Assembly: GCA_027035765.1 (NCBI GenBank)
Contig: JALVUD010000036.1
Span: 18,094 to 82,093, forward strand
Reading direction: 5' to 3'
Length of the DNA stretch: 64,000 bases
DNA from: Campylobacteraceae bacterium
GTDB taxonomy: Bacteria; Campylobacterota; Campylobacteria; Campylobacterales; Sulfurovaceae
Shown: piece after piece, positions 42,863-50,524 of the stretch
Position numbering within the stretch: position 1 is the first letter of the stretch
Layout: every line of letters starts with the position of its first letter
Made by a program: the position numbers and the translations under genes
The notes under the pieces: model-generated
Database searches by the model: none
Told to the model about the DNA's origin: nothing
What the model saw: only the letters and a program-made list of their open reading frames with translations

Positions 42863-42872
42863 CGCTTGTCGA
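42846..42872 (+). terminator. Perfect 12-bp hairpin spanning the paaK stop
   Basis: TCGACAAGCGTC and its exact inverse around GGT. The stop codon TGA begins in the loop. No T-run follows, so it may stabilise or punctuate the message rather than end it. Confidence 0.5.
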
Positions 42873-43005
42873 GTGAGGAATTAGGAATGAGGAATGAGGA
42901 ATTTTGGTTTGCGTTGCGGAGCAACGCCTTTATTCAAATCGTCGCCGAAGGCGACACCGAAACACTATCGACTAGAGACTAACGACTAAAAACTAAGGAC
43001 TAAAA
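42871..43005. repeat. Modular repeat locus (paaK-ACT gene gap)
   Basis: Heptamers GAGTGAG, GAATTAG, GAATGAG x2, GAATTTT (42871-42905); hairpin GCGTTGC-GGA-GCAACGC (42911-42927); hairpin GTCGCC-GAA-GGCGAC (42941-42955); heptamers ACTATCG, ACTAGAG, ACTAACG, ACTAAAA, ACTAAGG, ACTAAAA (42964-43005). The last array ends one base before the ACT-gene start codon and contains its AAGGA. Confidence 0.93.
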
Positions 43006-43006
43006 A

Positions 43007-43429
43007 ATGAGCAAATCGGTCAAACAACTTTCGGTCTTTCTGGAGAACAAGGTCGGACGGCTGGGCGAGGTGACGGGGATCCTGGCGAAGGCGGGGATCC
43101 GGATCCGGAGTATCGAGCTGGTGGAGGCGGGGGATTTCGGGATCCTGCGTCTCATCGTCGCGGAGACGGAGCGGGCGAAGGAGCTGTTGGAGGCCGGGGG
43201 CTTCAGTGTCAAGGTCTCTCCGGTGATCGCCGTGGAGATCGCCCACGAATCGGGCTGCTTCAACCGGATCGTTTCGCTGCTGGCAGCCGAGGGGATCAAC
43301 ATCCAGTACGCCTACACCTGCCACGGCGGCCCCCTGGGGATCTTCATTCTCAAGACCGACCGGGTGGAGATGCTCCGGGCGGTGGAGGTGCTGGAGAGCG
43401 ACGGGGTGAAGGTGCTCGATGCAGTTTGA
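43007..43429 (+). CDS. Tandem ACT-domain protein (140 aa)
   Basis: Two ACT domains, each about 65 residues (QLSVFLENKVGRLGEVTGILAKAGI and VIAVEIAHESGCFNRIVSLLAAEGINIQYAYT), with no catalytic domain. Such proteins accompany paaK/ior genes in many genomes and likely bind an amino acid to modulate the pathway. The ribosome-binding sequence AAGGA comes from the preceding heptamer array. It overlaps the thioesterase gene by 11 bp. Confidence 0.88.
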   Translation: MSKSVKQLSVFLENKVGRLGEVTGILAKAGIRIRSIELVEAGDFGILRLIVAETERAKELLEAGGFSVKVSPVIAVEIAHESGCFNRIVSLLAAEGINIQYAYTCHGGPLGIFILKTDRVEMLRAVEVLESDGVKVLDAV

Positions 43430-43847
43430 GGAACTGGATCGTCGGGACAGGGATTTCCTCTCCTACATCGGCGGAGAGCTGATCGAGCTGGGGGAGGGGC
43501 ATGCGAGCCTCGCCTTCGCCATCCGCCCCCACCATATGCAGCACCTGGGGGTGGTTCACGGCGGGGCCATCGCCACCCTGGCGGATCACTGCGGCTGGTA
43601 TGCGGTGATCAGCCAGCTCGATCCGGGTTACACCAGTGTGACGATCGAGCTCAAGATCAACTACCTCAAACCGGCCAGCGGAGAGCGTCTGCTGGCAGAG
43701 GCGAAGGTGATCAACCGCACCCGGCGCACCGCCTTCGCGACCATCGAGATCTTTGTACGGGAGACCCTGGTGGCTTTCGCGACGGCCACCTACTCCATCG
43801 TGGATGAAGAACGACTCAAAAACAGGATCAGCCATGTTAAGCAATAG
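43419..43847 (+). CDS. PaaI-type hotdog thioesterase (142 aa)
   Basis: Hydrolyses acyl-CoA, probably arylacetyl-CoA in this setting. The hotdog signature HLGVVHGGAIATLADHCGWYAV has the active-site histidine-glycine pair and an aspartate; the core strand VTIELKINYLKPASGERLLAEAKV follows. It could release CoA when the ior/paaK pathway is overloaded. It overlaps the ACT gene and the HTH gene by 11 and 14 bp. Confidence 0.9.
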   Translation: MQFEELDRRDRDFLSYIGGELIELGEGHASLAFAIRPHHMQHLGVVHGGAIATLADHCGWYAVISQLDPGYTSVTIELKINYLKPASGERLLAEAKVINRTRRTAFATIEIFVRETLVAFATATYSIVDEERLKNRISHVKQ

Positions 43848-44310
43848 AGAAATTTCCCAGAACTTCGAGGTGCAGATCAGCACCCTCTACAACTGGCGCA
43901 AGACCAAACCGCGGCTCTACCGCTATCTACAGAACGCCGATTTCAATTTTGAGCAGACCAAGGAGATCAATATCCTCCTGAAGCGATTCGCCCGGGAGAT
44001 CGAGTGCGATCTGAGCATTCCGGAGATCCGGAACTTCATCGAATCGAAATTCGAGGCCCGGAGCATCGATGAGATCGAAGCGATGCACCGCCTGCTCCTG
44101 CAGCTGCATCACCGGGAACTGGGGGGCGAGAAGGGGCCGCTCTATTTCGGCTTTTACGACAAAGTCTCGCGGATGAACATCATCGAAAAGTACATTCTTT
44201 ACAAACGGGTCCACAATTTTCGGGCGGAAAAACGGGAGCTGAGCGACGAAACGATCCGGGAGTACTTCGAAGAATTTCTCGACAGCGACAACTTCGTAGT
44301 GGAGGAGTAG
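43834..44310 (+). CDS. HTH-like conserved hypothetical protein (158 aa)
   Basis: The first ~35 residues (SNREISQNFEVQISTLYNWRKTKPRLYRYL) form a good helix-turn-helix of the kind that reads short palindromes. The remainder is helical (ARSIDEIEAMHRLLLQLHHRELG, NIIEKYILYKRVHNFRAEKRELSDETIREYFEEFLD) and unknown to me. It overlaps the thioesterase gene by 14 bp and ends the ior/paaK unit, which makes it a natural candidate to regulate the divergent liv/ior promoters. That role is inference. Confidence 0.7.
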   Translation: MLSNREISQNFEVQISTLYNWRKTKPRLYRYLQNADFNFEQTKEINILLKRFAREIECDLSIPEIRNFIESKFEARSIDEIEAMHRLLLQLHHRELGGEKGPLYFGFYDKVSRMNIIEKYILYKRVHNFRAEKRELSDETIREYFEEFLDSDNFVVEE

Positions 44311-44313
44311 AGC

Positions 44314-45123
44314 TCAGGTGAGCCGATCGGCGAAGAGGGCCCGAAAGCCGCGGCGATAGAGGTCGGATTGCCGCTTCGGGTCATTGACGGTATAGACCCC
44401 GCAGACGATCCCCTGACCCCGCAGCAGATCGAGGGGGAAGGAATCGGCGATCTCTTCGGCCACATGGTAGGCCTCCACCCCGAGTTCCTGTAGATAGGGG
44501 AGCAGGCGGGGAGGATGGCACCCCTCCGCCAGAGCTGCCAAAGGGAGGGTCGGTCGCTGTCGATGCAGTCGATAGAGATAGTGGTGGTTGAAGGAGGAGA
44601 CGAGGATCGGCGGCAATCCGGCAGCCGTCTCATATGTCTCGAGAAAACGGTGGACCACCACCCGATCCTCACGGGTCGGCATATCCTTGATCTCTATATT
44701 GAGGGGAATCTGTTTGTCGTGAGCGAAATCCAGCACTTCCCGAAGTGTCGGCAGCTTCTGGGACGGGAGTATTTCGATCTCCCGGCGCCGGATTTCTCCC
44801 GATTTGAGTGTTCCGAAAGGATCCCGTTTTCCAAACCAGCTTCCCGCATCCAGGCGGCGGAGTTCCCCCAGTGTGTAGTCGATGACCTGCCGCGGGCGAA
44901 GTCCTTCGGGGAAGCACTCCTCCACGTCGGTGGTCCGCTCCAGGCTCTCATCGTGGCAGACGATCCACTCTCCGTCCCGGCTCAGCTGGATATCCAGTTC
45001 GATGAAATCACAGTGACCGACAGCCGCCTCGAAAGCGCTGAGGGTGTTTTCCGGCCGGATCGCACGCCATCCCCGGTGGGCTGCAATCAGATGCTTTTTG
45101 CCGAAGGTGTCGTAAAAGCCCAT
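44314..45123 (-). CDS. Glycerophosphodiester phosphodiesterase (269 aa)
   Basis: Releases glycerol 3-phosphate from glycerophosphodiesters. The TIM-barrel motifs are LIAAHRGWRAIRPENTLSAFEAAV, FIELDIQLSRDGEWIVCHDESLERTT, EILPSQKLPTLREVLDF, LNIEIKD and YTVNDPKRQSDLYRRGFRALFADR. There is no signal peptide, so it is a UgpQ-like cytosolic enzyme. GGAGAG precedes the ATG. It converges on the HTH gene with 3 bp between stops. Confidence 0.93.
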   Translation of the reverse strand: MGFYDTFGKKHLIAAHRGWRAIRPENTLSAFEAAVGHCDFIELDIQLSRDGEWIVCHDESLERTTDVEECFPEGLRPRQVIDYTLGELRRLDAGSWFGKRDPFGTLKSGEIRRREIEILPSQKLPTLREVLDFAHDKQIPLNIEIKDMPTREDRVVVHRFLETYETAAGLPPILVSSFNHHYLYRLHRQRPTLPLAALAEGCHPPRLLPYLQELGVEAYHVAEEIADSFPLDLLRGQGIVCGVYTVNDPKRQSDLYRRGFRALFADRLT

Positions 45124-45180
45124 TTTCTCTCCTCGCTGTCGGTGAATCTCTTTCACACAAAGTGTAGCACAGAGTCGCGC

Positions 45181-45230
45181 TTCTCCGGTTTTCCGGATCA
45201 AGTCCGGAATGAGGTCGGTTTTTCGGAGGA
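45181..45230. repeat. Half-size palindromic element (TTCCGGATC..AGTCCGGAA)
   Basis: A single TTCCGGA/TCCGGAA palindrome (45191-45209) flanked by TTCTCCGG and CGGTTTTTCGGAGGA, whose ends are inverse to each other. It looks like half of the 16840-16958 element. Confidence 0.65.
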
Positions 45231-45289
45231 TACATTCAGGATAGATGTTCTGTTCTCTTGCGTGATACAATAGAGAAGAGGAGGGAAAG

Positions 45290-46237
45290 ATGAAACGCTT
45301 GTTTTTTCTGATCATGAGCGTCATGCTCTCGGGTCTTCATGCCGGAACGACCGACGCCGCCTACGCCGCCTACAAAAAGGGGCATGCCGGCGAGGCTTTC
45401 AGGCTCTACCGTCGGGCCTGGAAAAAGGAGGGGGGTACCAAAGCGGCCTACAATCTGGCCGTCTTCTACGAAAAGGGGATCGGAACCTCCCGGAACCTGT
45501 CCGAGGCGCAGAAGTACTATAGGATTGTCCATGATCGCATCTATCGTATCTTCCCGATCCGGAAGATCTGTGATGATCCCATGCTCCCCTACTACCGAAA
45601 GACACTCCAAAAACTGGCCGAATACCGTAAAAAAACCCATTATCGCAAATTGTTGCGGGAGATCGATGAGAGTTGTGGAGAGCAAAAGCAGTGGCGCTTG
45701 GAAGCCAACGGTCGCTACCTGAAAGTATGTCCGGAAGCTTCGGTGATCCCGGCCGCTGACCGGATCGACTTGGATCGGTACGACTGCGTGCTTTTCCGGA
45801 AATACCCCAGGCTCATGAAAGAGTATCTGCACCTCTACCGTCAACGAAAACAGTTCCTGCTGCTGGCGGAGCGGGGCGATGATCTGGAGGCGAAACGCAA
45901 AGCTGTCGCGGCCCATCGCCGGATCAAGAAGATCGTCACTCCCATCATGCGCCATGCTCTGAAAAAGGAGGAGCGCTGCATCCGAAAGGCCCGCACTGTC
46001 GGAGAACTGTCGCACTGTAATCTGAACTACGTTTTCTTCGCCGATTATGTCATGGGTTGTGAGGTCACGATGGAAGGATGCAATTTCAGCCCCGATCCGG
46101 AGAAGGCATGCGAGGAGGAGCGTCGGTTCTTTGCCCAGCCTCTGAAGGAGCAGGATCGGAAGAAGGCGATCGATGCGATCCGGGAAGAGTTGCGAAAGGG
46201 CGATTACTTCACCGGGGACTGCCGGGCTCAATATTAA
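45290..46237 (+). CDS. Exported Sel1-like repeat protein (315 aa)
   Basis: Signal peptide MKRLFFLIMSVMLSGLHAG followed by a Sel1/TPR-like helical region (AAYAAYKKGHAGEAFRLYRRAWKKEGGTKAAYNLAVFYEKGIGTSRNLSEAQKYY). The C-terminal two thirds are helical and basic with several cysteines (CGEQ, VCPEAS, ERCIRKA, SHCNLNY, GCEV, GCNF, ACEEE, GDCRAQY), so disulfides are likely in the periplasm. The function is unknown. A TACAAT -10 box lies at 45266 and GGAGGG precedes the ATG. A structured repeat element begins immediately after its stop. Confidence 0.75.
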   Translation: MKRLFFLIMSVMLSGLHAGTTDAAYAAYKKGHAGEAFRLYRRAWKKEGGTKAAYNLAVFYEKGIGTSRNLSEAQKYYRIVHDRIYRIFPIRKICDDPMLPYYRKTLQKLAEYRKKTHYRKLLREIDESCGEQKQWRLEANGRYLKVCPEASVIPAADRIDLDRYDCVLFRKYPRLMKEYLHLYRQRKQFLLLAERGDDLEAKRKAVAAHRRIKKIVTPIMRHALKKEERCIRKARTVGELSHCNLNYVFFADYVMGCEVTMEGCNFSPDPEKACEEERRFFAQPLKEQDRKKAIDAIREELRKGDYFTGDCRAQY

Positions 46238-46403
46238 ACCCAAAATATGCGTTAGCCAGTACGCCATCTGTATCGATCATCGATGGTATGTGCACGCATC
46301 CAAAGCCTCGATGCAGCCTCCGGCTGCGCCTTCGTTTTGGCTGTGCACCCCTACACACCGAGCATCGACACATTTGACGCACTTTCTACTGCATAATTTG
46401 GGT
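46238..46403 (-). repeat. Structured intergenic element, copy 1
   Basis: A 166-bp element with imperfect inverted ends (ACCCAAAATATGC / GCATAATTTGGGT), a second inner pairing arm (GTACGCCATCTGTATCGAT against ATCGACACATTTGACGCAC) and a central GC-rich hairpin (GCAGCC-TCC-GGCTGC region). Copy 2 at 58733-58901 shares the ends but differs in ways that keep pairing. Most mismatches become G-U pairs if the minus strand is transcribed. No start/stop frame spans it. Confidence 0.65.
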
Positions 46404-46427
46404 TGGTGACGCTCTGAAGAGTCCGGG

Positions 46428-47279
46428 CTACTCCTTCTTGCTCAAAAGGAGATAGAGCAGCGCCAGGCTCGAGGTAAAGACGATCAGCAGGAAACTGACG
46501 GCATTGAGGACGGGGGTGGAGCCGTCACGGATCTGGGTATAGAGTTCTATGGGCAGTGTCGCGTCGGAGCCCACCAGGAAGAGGGTGGTGTTGAAGTTGC
46601 CGAAGCTCATCAGGAAAGCGACGACGAAGGAACCGATGAGTGCCGGCATCAGGAAGGGGATGGTGATCCGCCGGATCACGGTCCAGCGATTGGCCCCCAG
46701 ATCCATCGCCGCCTCTTCCAGGGTATGATCAAACTTTTTGAGTCGGGAGATCACCACCAGCAGGACGAAGGTGGCGATGAAGGAGAATTGCCCCAGGACG
46801 ACCAGCCAGAAGCTCGGCCGCAGAAACTCCAGGTCGATGCCGGTGGTCTTTTCGATCCAATCCCCCACCATCGTGGCCGTCAGCAGGATGGAGATCCCCA
46901 GGATCACCCCGGGGATGACCAGCGGGGCGATGGCCAGAAAATAGAGGGGCTCCTTGCAGCAGAAGCGCTCCTGGACGAAAAGAAACGCCCCCATCGTTCC
47001 CACGACGAGAGAGAGGGTGGCTACGATGAGACCGGTCTCGATAGAGATCCAGAGGCTCCGCAGCAGTTCCGGGTCGTGGAAAAGGCCGATGCGGTCCGGT
47101 CCGTTGGCAAAGAACCAGTCCAGGGTAAAGCCGTTCCAGGGCAGCGAGACGAACTGGGAGTCGTTGAAGGCCAGGACGGAGATAACGATCAGAGGGGCAA
47201 AGAGGAAGAGATAGAAGAGGATCACGAACAGCGCGTAACCGATACGGTATCCGAGGCTTCGCGGCATAGAGCGGATCAT
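46428..47279 (-). CDS. potC: Spermidine/putrescine ABC transporter permease PotC (283 aa)
   Basis: Inner-membrane permease of the polyamine importer, six helices, with the EAA loop EEAAMDLGANRWTVIRRITIPFLMPALIGS. The N-terminal LFAPLIVISVLAFNDS and TLDWFFANG fit PotC. It overlaps potB by 4 bp and is the last gene of the potD-potA-potB-potC unit. Confidence 0.9.
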   Translation of the reverse strand: MIRSMPRSLGYRIGYALFVILFYLFLFAPLIVISVLAFNDSQFVSLPWNGFTLDWFFANGPDRIGLFHDPELLRSLWISIETGLIVATLSLVVGTMGAFLFVQERFCCKEPLYFLAIAPLVIPGVILGISILLTATMVGDWIEKTTGIDLEFLRPSFWLVVLGQFSFIATFVLLVVISRLKKFDHTLEEAAMDLGANRWTVIRRITIPFLMPALIGSFVVAFLMSFGNFNTTLFLVGSDATLPIELYTQIRDGSTPVLNAVSFLLIVFTSSLALLYLLLSKKE

Positions 47280-48139
47280 GCGCCCACCGCCTTGTCGAGC
47301 CGCTGATGGCTGAGGCGCAGCCCCAGCCAGACGATGACGGTAGAAAGCAGCAACAGCAGGAAACCGAAGGCGGCGCCCTGGTTCCAGTTGAAGCTGGCGA
47401 TGAACTCGTTGTAGATCTGCTCCGTGAACCAGAGAGAGTTCTTGCCTCCCAGAAGGTCGGGGGAGAGATAGTCGCCCAGGACCAGCATGAAGACCACGAT
47501 GGCCCCGGAGGTGATCCCCGGGGCGGCGTAGGGAATGACGATCCGGGTGAAGATGGTGAACTTGGAGGCTCCCAGGTCGCTGGCGGCTTCGATGAGTGAA
47601 TCGTCGAGGCTCTCCAGGGCCGAGATCAGCGGAACCACCATGAAGAGCATCGACATATAGACCAGCCCCAGGACCATACTGAAATCATTGTAGAGCAGGG
47701 GCAGCGGCTTGTGGATCAGTCCGACACCCTGGAGGATATAGTTGATCACACCGCTTTCTCTGAGCAGGATCATCCAGCCGTAGATACTGACCAGCTCCCC
47801 GACCCAGAAGGGCAGCAGCAGGAGCATGGAGAGGAAACCGCCGAGACGTTTGCTGGCGATCTTGGTGATATAGAAGGCCAGCGGAAAGGTGATCAGGAAG
47901 GTGATGACGGTCACCAGGATCGAGTAGAAGGCGGTCCGGACAAAGGTGTACCAGTAGACGCTGTCGGTGAAGAAGTTCCGGTAGTTCTCCAGGGAGAAGA
48001 CCAGCTTCCCCTGATCGTTCTCCGCCTGGAAGGAGGCGATGAGCAGATCGATGTGGGGAATGACGATGAGGGTGAGCAGCCAGAGTAGCACGGGGGTCAG
48101 AAAGATGATGAAACCGAGTCGGAAGTGCCGGGAGCTCAT
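47276..48139 (-). CDS. potB: Spermidine/putrescine ABC transporter permease PotB (287 aa)
   Basis: Partner permease, six helices. The EAA loop is IEAASDLGASKFTIFTRIVIPYAAPGI; FFLTDSVYWYTF-like and LPFWVGELVSIYGWMILLRESGVIN segments match PotB. An AAGGAGG site precedes the ATG, which overlaps the potA stop. It is translated in tandem with potC. Confidence 0.9.
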   Translation of the reverse strand: MSSRHFRLGFIIFLTPVLLWLLTLIVIPHIDLLIASFQAENDQGKLVFSLENYRNFFTDSVYWYTFVRTAFYSILVTVITFLITFPLAFYITKIASKRLGGFLSMLLLLPFWVGELVSIYGWMILLRESGVINYILQGVGLIHKPLPLLYNDFSMVLGLVYMSMLFMVVPLISALESLDDSLIEAASDLGASKFTIFTRIVIPYAAPGITSGAIVVFMLVLGDYLSPDLLGGKNSLWFTEQIYNEFIASFNWNQGAAFGFLLLLLSTVIVWLGLRLSHQRLDKAVGA

Positions 48140-49203
48140 GATCCCTCCTTGGGATAGCAGCGCAGGTCCCGTGGGTGGATGGCCGCTTCCAGGCGGTCGC
48201 CCTCTCTGATCCCTTCGAACTTGGCGTTCTGGGGAAGGTGGATCAGGATCTCGTCACCGCTGCCTTCGACGATACCGGAGATCTTTGTATTGGCTCCGTC
48301 GAAGAGGATGGTCTTGATCGTGACACGGAAACGGTTGAGATCCTTCATCTGGGGATCGGGGAGGAGGATCACCGATTCGGGTCGGATGAAGAGCCAGTGC
48401 ATACCGGTTTTGGCATCCTTTTTGGCCAGTTTCCATCCCGAACGGGTTTCCAGGGTTCCGTGGCCGCTCTGGGCCAGCTCGAAACGGTTGGTCTCCCCGA
48501 CGAAACCGGCCACGAAGGCGGTTCGGGGATTTTTGTAGAGATTCTGAGGGGTATCGATCTGTTCGAAATCCCCGTGGTTCATCACGGCGACCTTGTTGCT
48601 CATCACCAGAGCTTCGGACTGATCGTGGGTGATGTAGATGAAGGTGGTGCCGATCTCCTTTTGGAGCAGTTTGAGCTCGATCTTCATGTGTTCACGCAGC
48701 TTCCGGTCCAGAGCTCCCAACGGTTCGTCCAGGAGCAGGATCGACGGTTCCAGGACCAGGGAGCGGGCGATGGCGACCCGCTGTCGCTGGCCTCCGGAGA
48801 GCTGGGTGACCTTTTTGGTGTTGTAGCCGGCCAGTCCCACCCGCTCCAGCATATCGTTGACCCGTTTTTTGATCTCGCTTTTGGGGACGCCCCGCTGCTC
48901 CAGACCGAAGGCGACATTGCGCTCCACGTTCATCATGGGAAAGAGGGCGAGATTCTGAAAAACCATGTTGACCGGACGCCGGTTGGGCGGGATCCCCGCC
49001 ATGTTCTCCCCCCGGATATAGATCTCCCCCTCCGTCGGTTCGAGGAAACCGGCGATCATCCGCAGCATGGTGGTTTTGCCGCAGCCGGAGGGGCCGAGGA
49101 TGGAGAAGAAATCTCCCTCCTCCACCGTGAAGTTCAGATCGTCCACGGCGGTGAAGTTCTTGAACATTTTTTTCAGATGTTTCACTTCCAGAATCGGGCT
49201 CAC
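48136..49203 (-). CDS. potA: Spermidine/putrescine ABC transporter ATPase PotA (355 aa)
   Basis: ATPase with Walker A GPSGCGKTTMLR, signature LSGGQRQRVAIARSLVLEPSILLLDEPLGALD and a C-terminal TOBE regulatory domain. The N-terminal EVKHLKKMFKNFTAVDDLNF and FFSILGPSGCGKTT are typical of PotA. It lies 40 bp downstream of potD. Confidence 0.93.
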   Translation of the reverse strand: MSPILEVKHLKKMFKNFTAVDDLNFTVEEGDFFSILGPSGCGKTTMLRMIAGFLEPTEGEIYIRGENMAGIPPNRRPVNMVFQNLALFPMMNVERNVAFGLEQRGVPKSEIKKRVNDMLERVGLAGYNTKKVTQLSGGQRQRVAIARSLVLEPSILLLDEPLGALDRKLREHMKIELKLLQKEIGTTFIYITHDQSEALVMSNKVAVMNHGDFEQIDTPQNLYKNPRTAFVAGFVGETNRFELAQSGHGTLETRSGWKLAKKDAKTGMHWLFIRPESVILLPDPQMKDLNRFRVTIKTILFDGANTKISGIVEGSGDEILIHLPQNAKFEGIREGDRLEAAIHPRDLRCYPKEGS

Positions 49204-49243
49204 CGGCAGCCTTTCAGGTCAGATGGTGTGTTGGGACGGCACC

Positions 49244-50308
49244 CTAGCGGGCCGCACGGATATGATCGAGGATCTTGCCTTCGATCTCTTCGATGCCGGC
49301 AGGGACCGGGGGATACCACTTGATATTGTCGATATCGGCTTTGGTGAAGGAGCGCTCGAAGTCGGCCCGGATCTCAGGTTTGAGGTATTGGGAGGCTTTG
49401 GCCGAGGCGGTACCGTACTTCTCTTTGTTGGTGAAGTAGGCGGCGTTTTCGGGGCGGAGCATGAAGTTGATCCACTGGTAGGCGGCTTCGACGTTTTTGC
49501 TCTTGGCGGGAATGGCGAAGGTGTCGATCCATCCCAGGGCCCCGGTTTTGGGAGCGACGAAATCGATGTCGGGGTTTTCGTTGTGGAGTTTCCATCCGCC
49601 GTTGTCCCATCCCATGGCGACGGTCACTTCACCGCTTCGCATCATTCCCAGAAGCTGGTCTCCGTTGGCCCAGTAGTTCTTGACCAGGGGTTTGGCTTCG
49701 ATGAGCTTCTTCTCCACGGCGGCCATGATCTTTTTGTATTTGGCTTTGTCATGATAGGCGGCGAAGGGATCGTAGCCCAGCGCGAAGGCCGTGGCGATCA
49801 GCGTGGGGCGCTTGAGGCGGTAGCTGATCCGTCCTCTGTATTTGGGGTTCCACAACGCATCGTAGTCTTTGGCGTCGGGGGCCGCTTTTTTGTTGACGAT
49901 CAGCCCGGAGGTTCCGTAGCAGAAGGGTACGGCGTAGGAGGCGTCACCGACCTTGGTGTTCTTTTTGACCGCGTCCAGCATGGAGGGGACGATCTGATCA
50001 GTTTTGATCTTGCTGTAGTCCATGGGTTTGTAGATATGGAACTTGGCCTGGACTCCGGAGATCCGGTCCTGACTGGGCTGGGCCAGATCGAAGCCCCCAC
50101 CCCGGGTCGCCCGGAGCTTGGCGATCATCTCCTCGTTGTTGGAGTAGGTCAGTTCCACCTTGGTGCCGGTCTCCTTTTCGAACTTTTTGACCAGTTCGGC
50201 GGGAGCGTAGCCTTTCCAGGTGATGATACGCAGCGTTCCCTCGGCCATCAGGGTACCGGTGGCGGCGAAGGTCAGCAGAGTCAGGCCAAAACACATTGTC
50301 TTTTTCAT
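49244..50308 (-). CDS. potD: Spermidine/putrescine-binding protein PotD (354 aa)
   Basis: Periplasmic polyamine-binding protein that starts the operon. Signal peptide MKKTMCFGLTLLTFAATGTLMA; family sequence TLRIITWKGYAPAELVKKFEKETGTKVELTYSNNEEM, PFCYGTSGLIVNK, MAMGWDNGG-type segment VAMGWDNGGWKLHNENPDIDFV and LGWIDTFAIPAKSKNVEAAYQWINFM. AAAAGGATCC precedes the ATG. It is divergent from merA across a 216-bp gap. Confidence 0.93.
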   Translation of the reverse strand: MKKTMCFGLTLLTFAATGTLMAEGTLRIITWKGYAPAELVKKFEKETGTKVELTYSNNEEMIAKLRATRGGGFDLAQPSQDRISGVQAKFHIYKPMDYSKIKTDQIVPSMLDAVKKNTKVGDASYAVPFCYGTSGLIVNKKAAPDAKDYDALWNPKYRGRISYRLKRPTLIATAFALGYDPFAAYHDKAKYKKIMAAVEKKLIEAKPLVKNYWANGDQLLGMMRSGEVTVAMGWDNGGWKLHNENPDIDFVAPKTGALGWIDTFAIPAKSKNVEAAYQWINFMLRPENAAYFTNKEKYGTASAKASQYLKPEIRADFERSFTKADIDNIKWYPPVPAGIEEIEGKILDHIRAAR

Positions 50309-50524
50309 GATGGATCCTTTTCACGGTTGTGATCGTCATTCTATCGGGCCTCTATCACATTACGGCAACAAAACTCCGGCATTCCTGACAACTTTAACGA
50401 AAAGAGTTTTAAGGGAATATAAATCTCCTCCTTTCCAGGTACTGCACACGCTCTGCACGCATCCCGGACTACACTGTTAGTGAGAGCCTCACAAAAGCGG
50501 AGAGCCCTCGAAAAGGAGTGTACG

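Noticed and set aside
40646..43005. Repeat loci as CRISPR arrays
   Set aside because: Units are 7-8 bp, contiguous and degenerate, with no spacers of 30 bp and no cas genes.
46238..46403. Structured element as an integron attC site
   Set aside because: Variable centre and fixed arms are similar in concept, but the core GTTRRRY/RYYYAAC boxes are not matched and no integrase is in the window; kept as an open possibility only in the findings.
50309..50524. MerR-type operator upstream of merA
   Set aside because: I looked for the dyad with 19-bp -35/-10 spacing and found none; the gap shows only AT-rich sequence and short repeats such as GCGGAGAGCCCTC.
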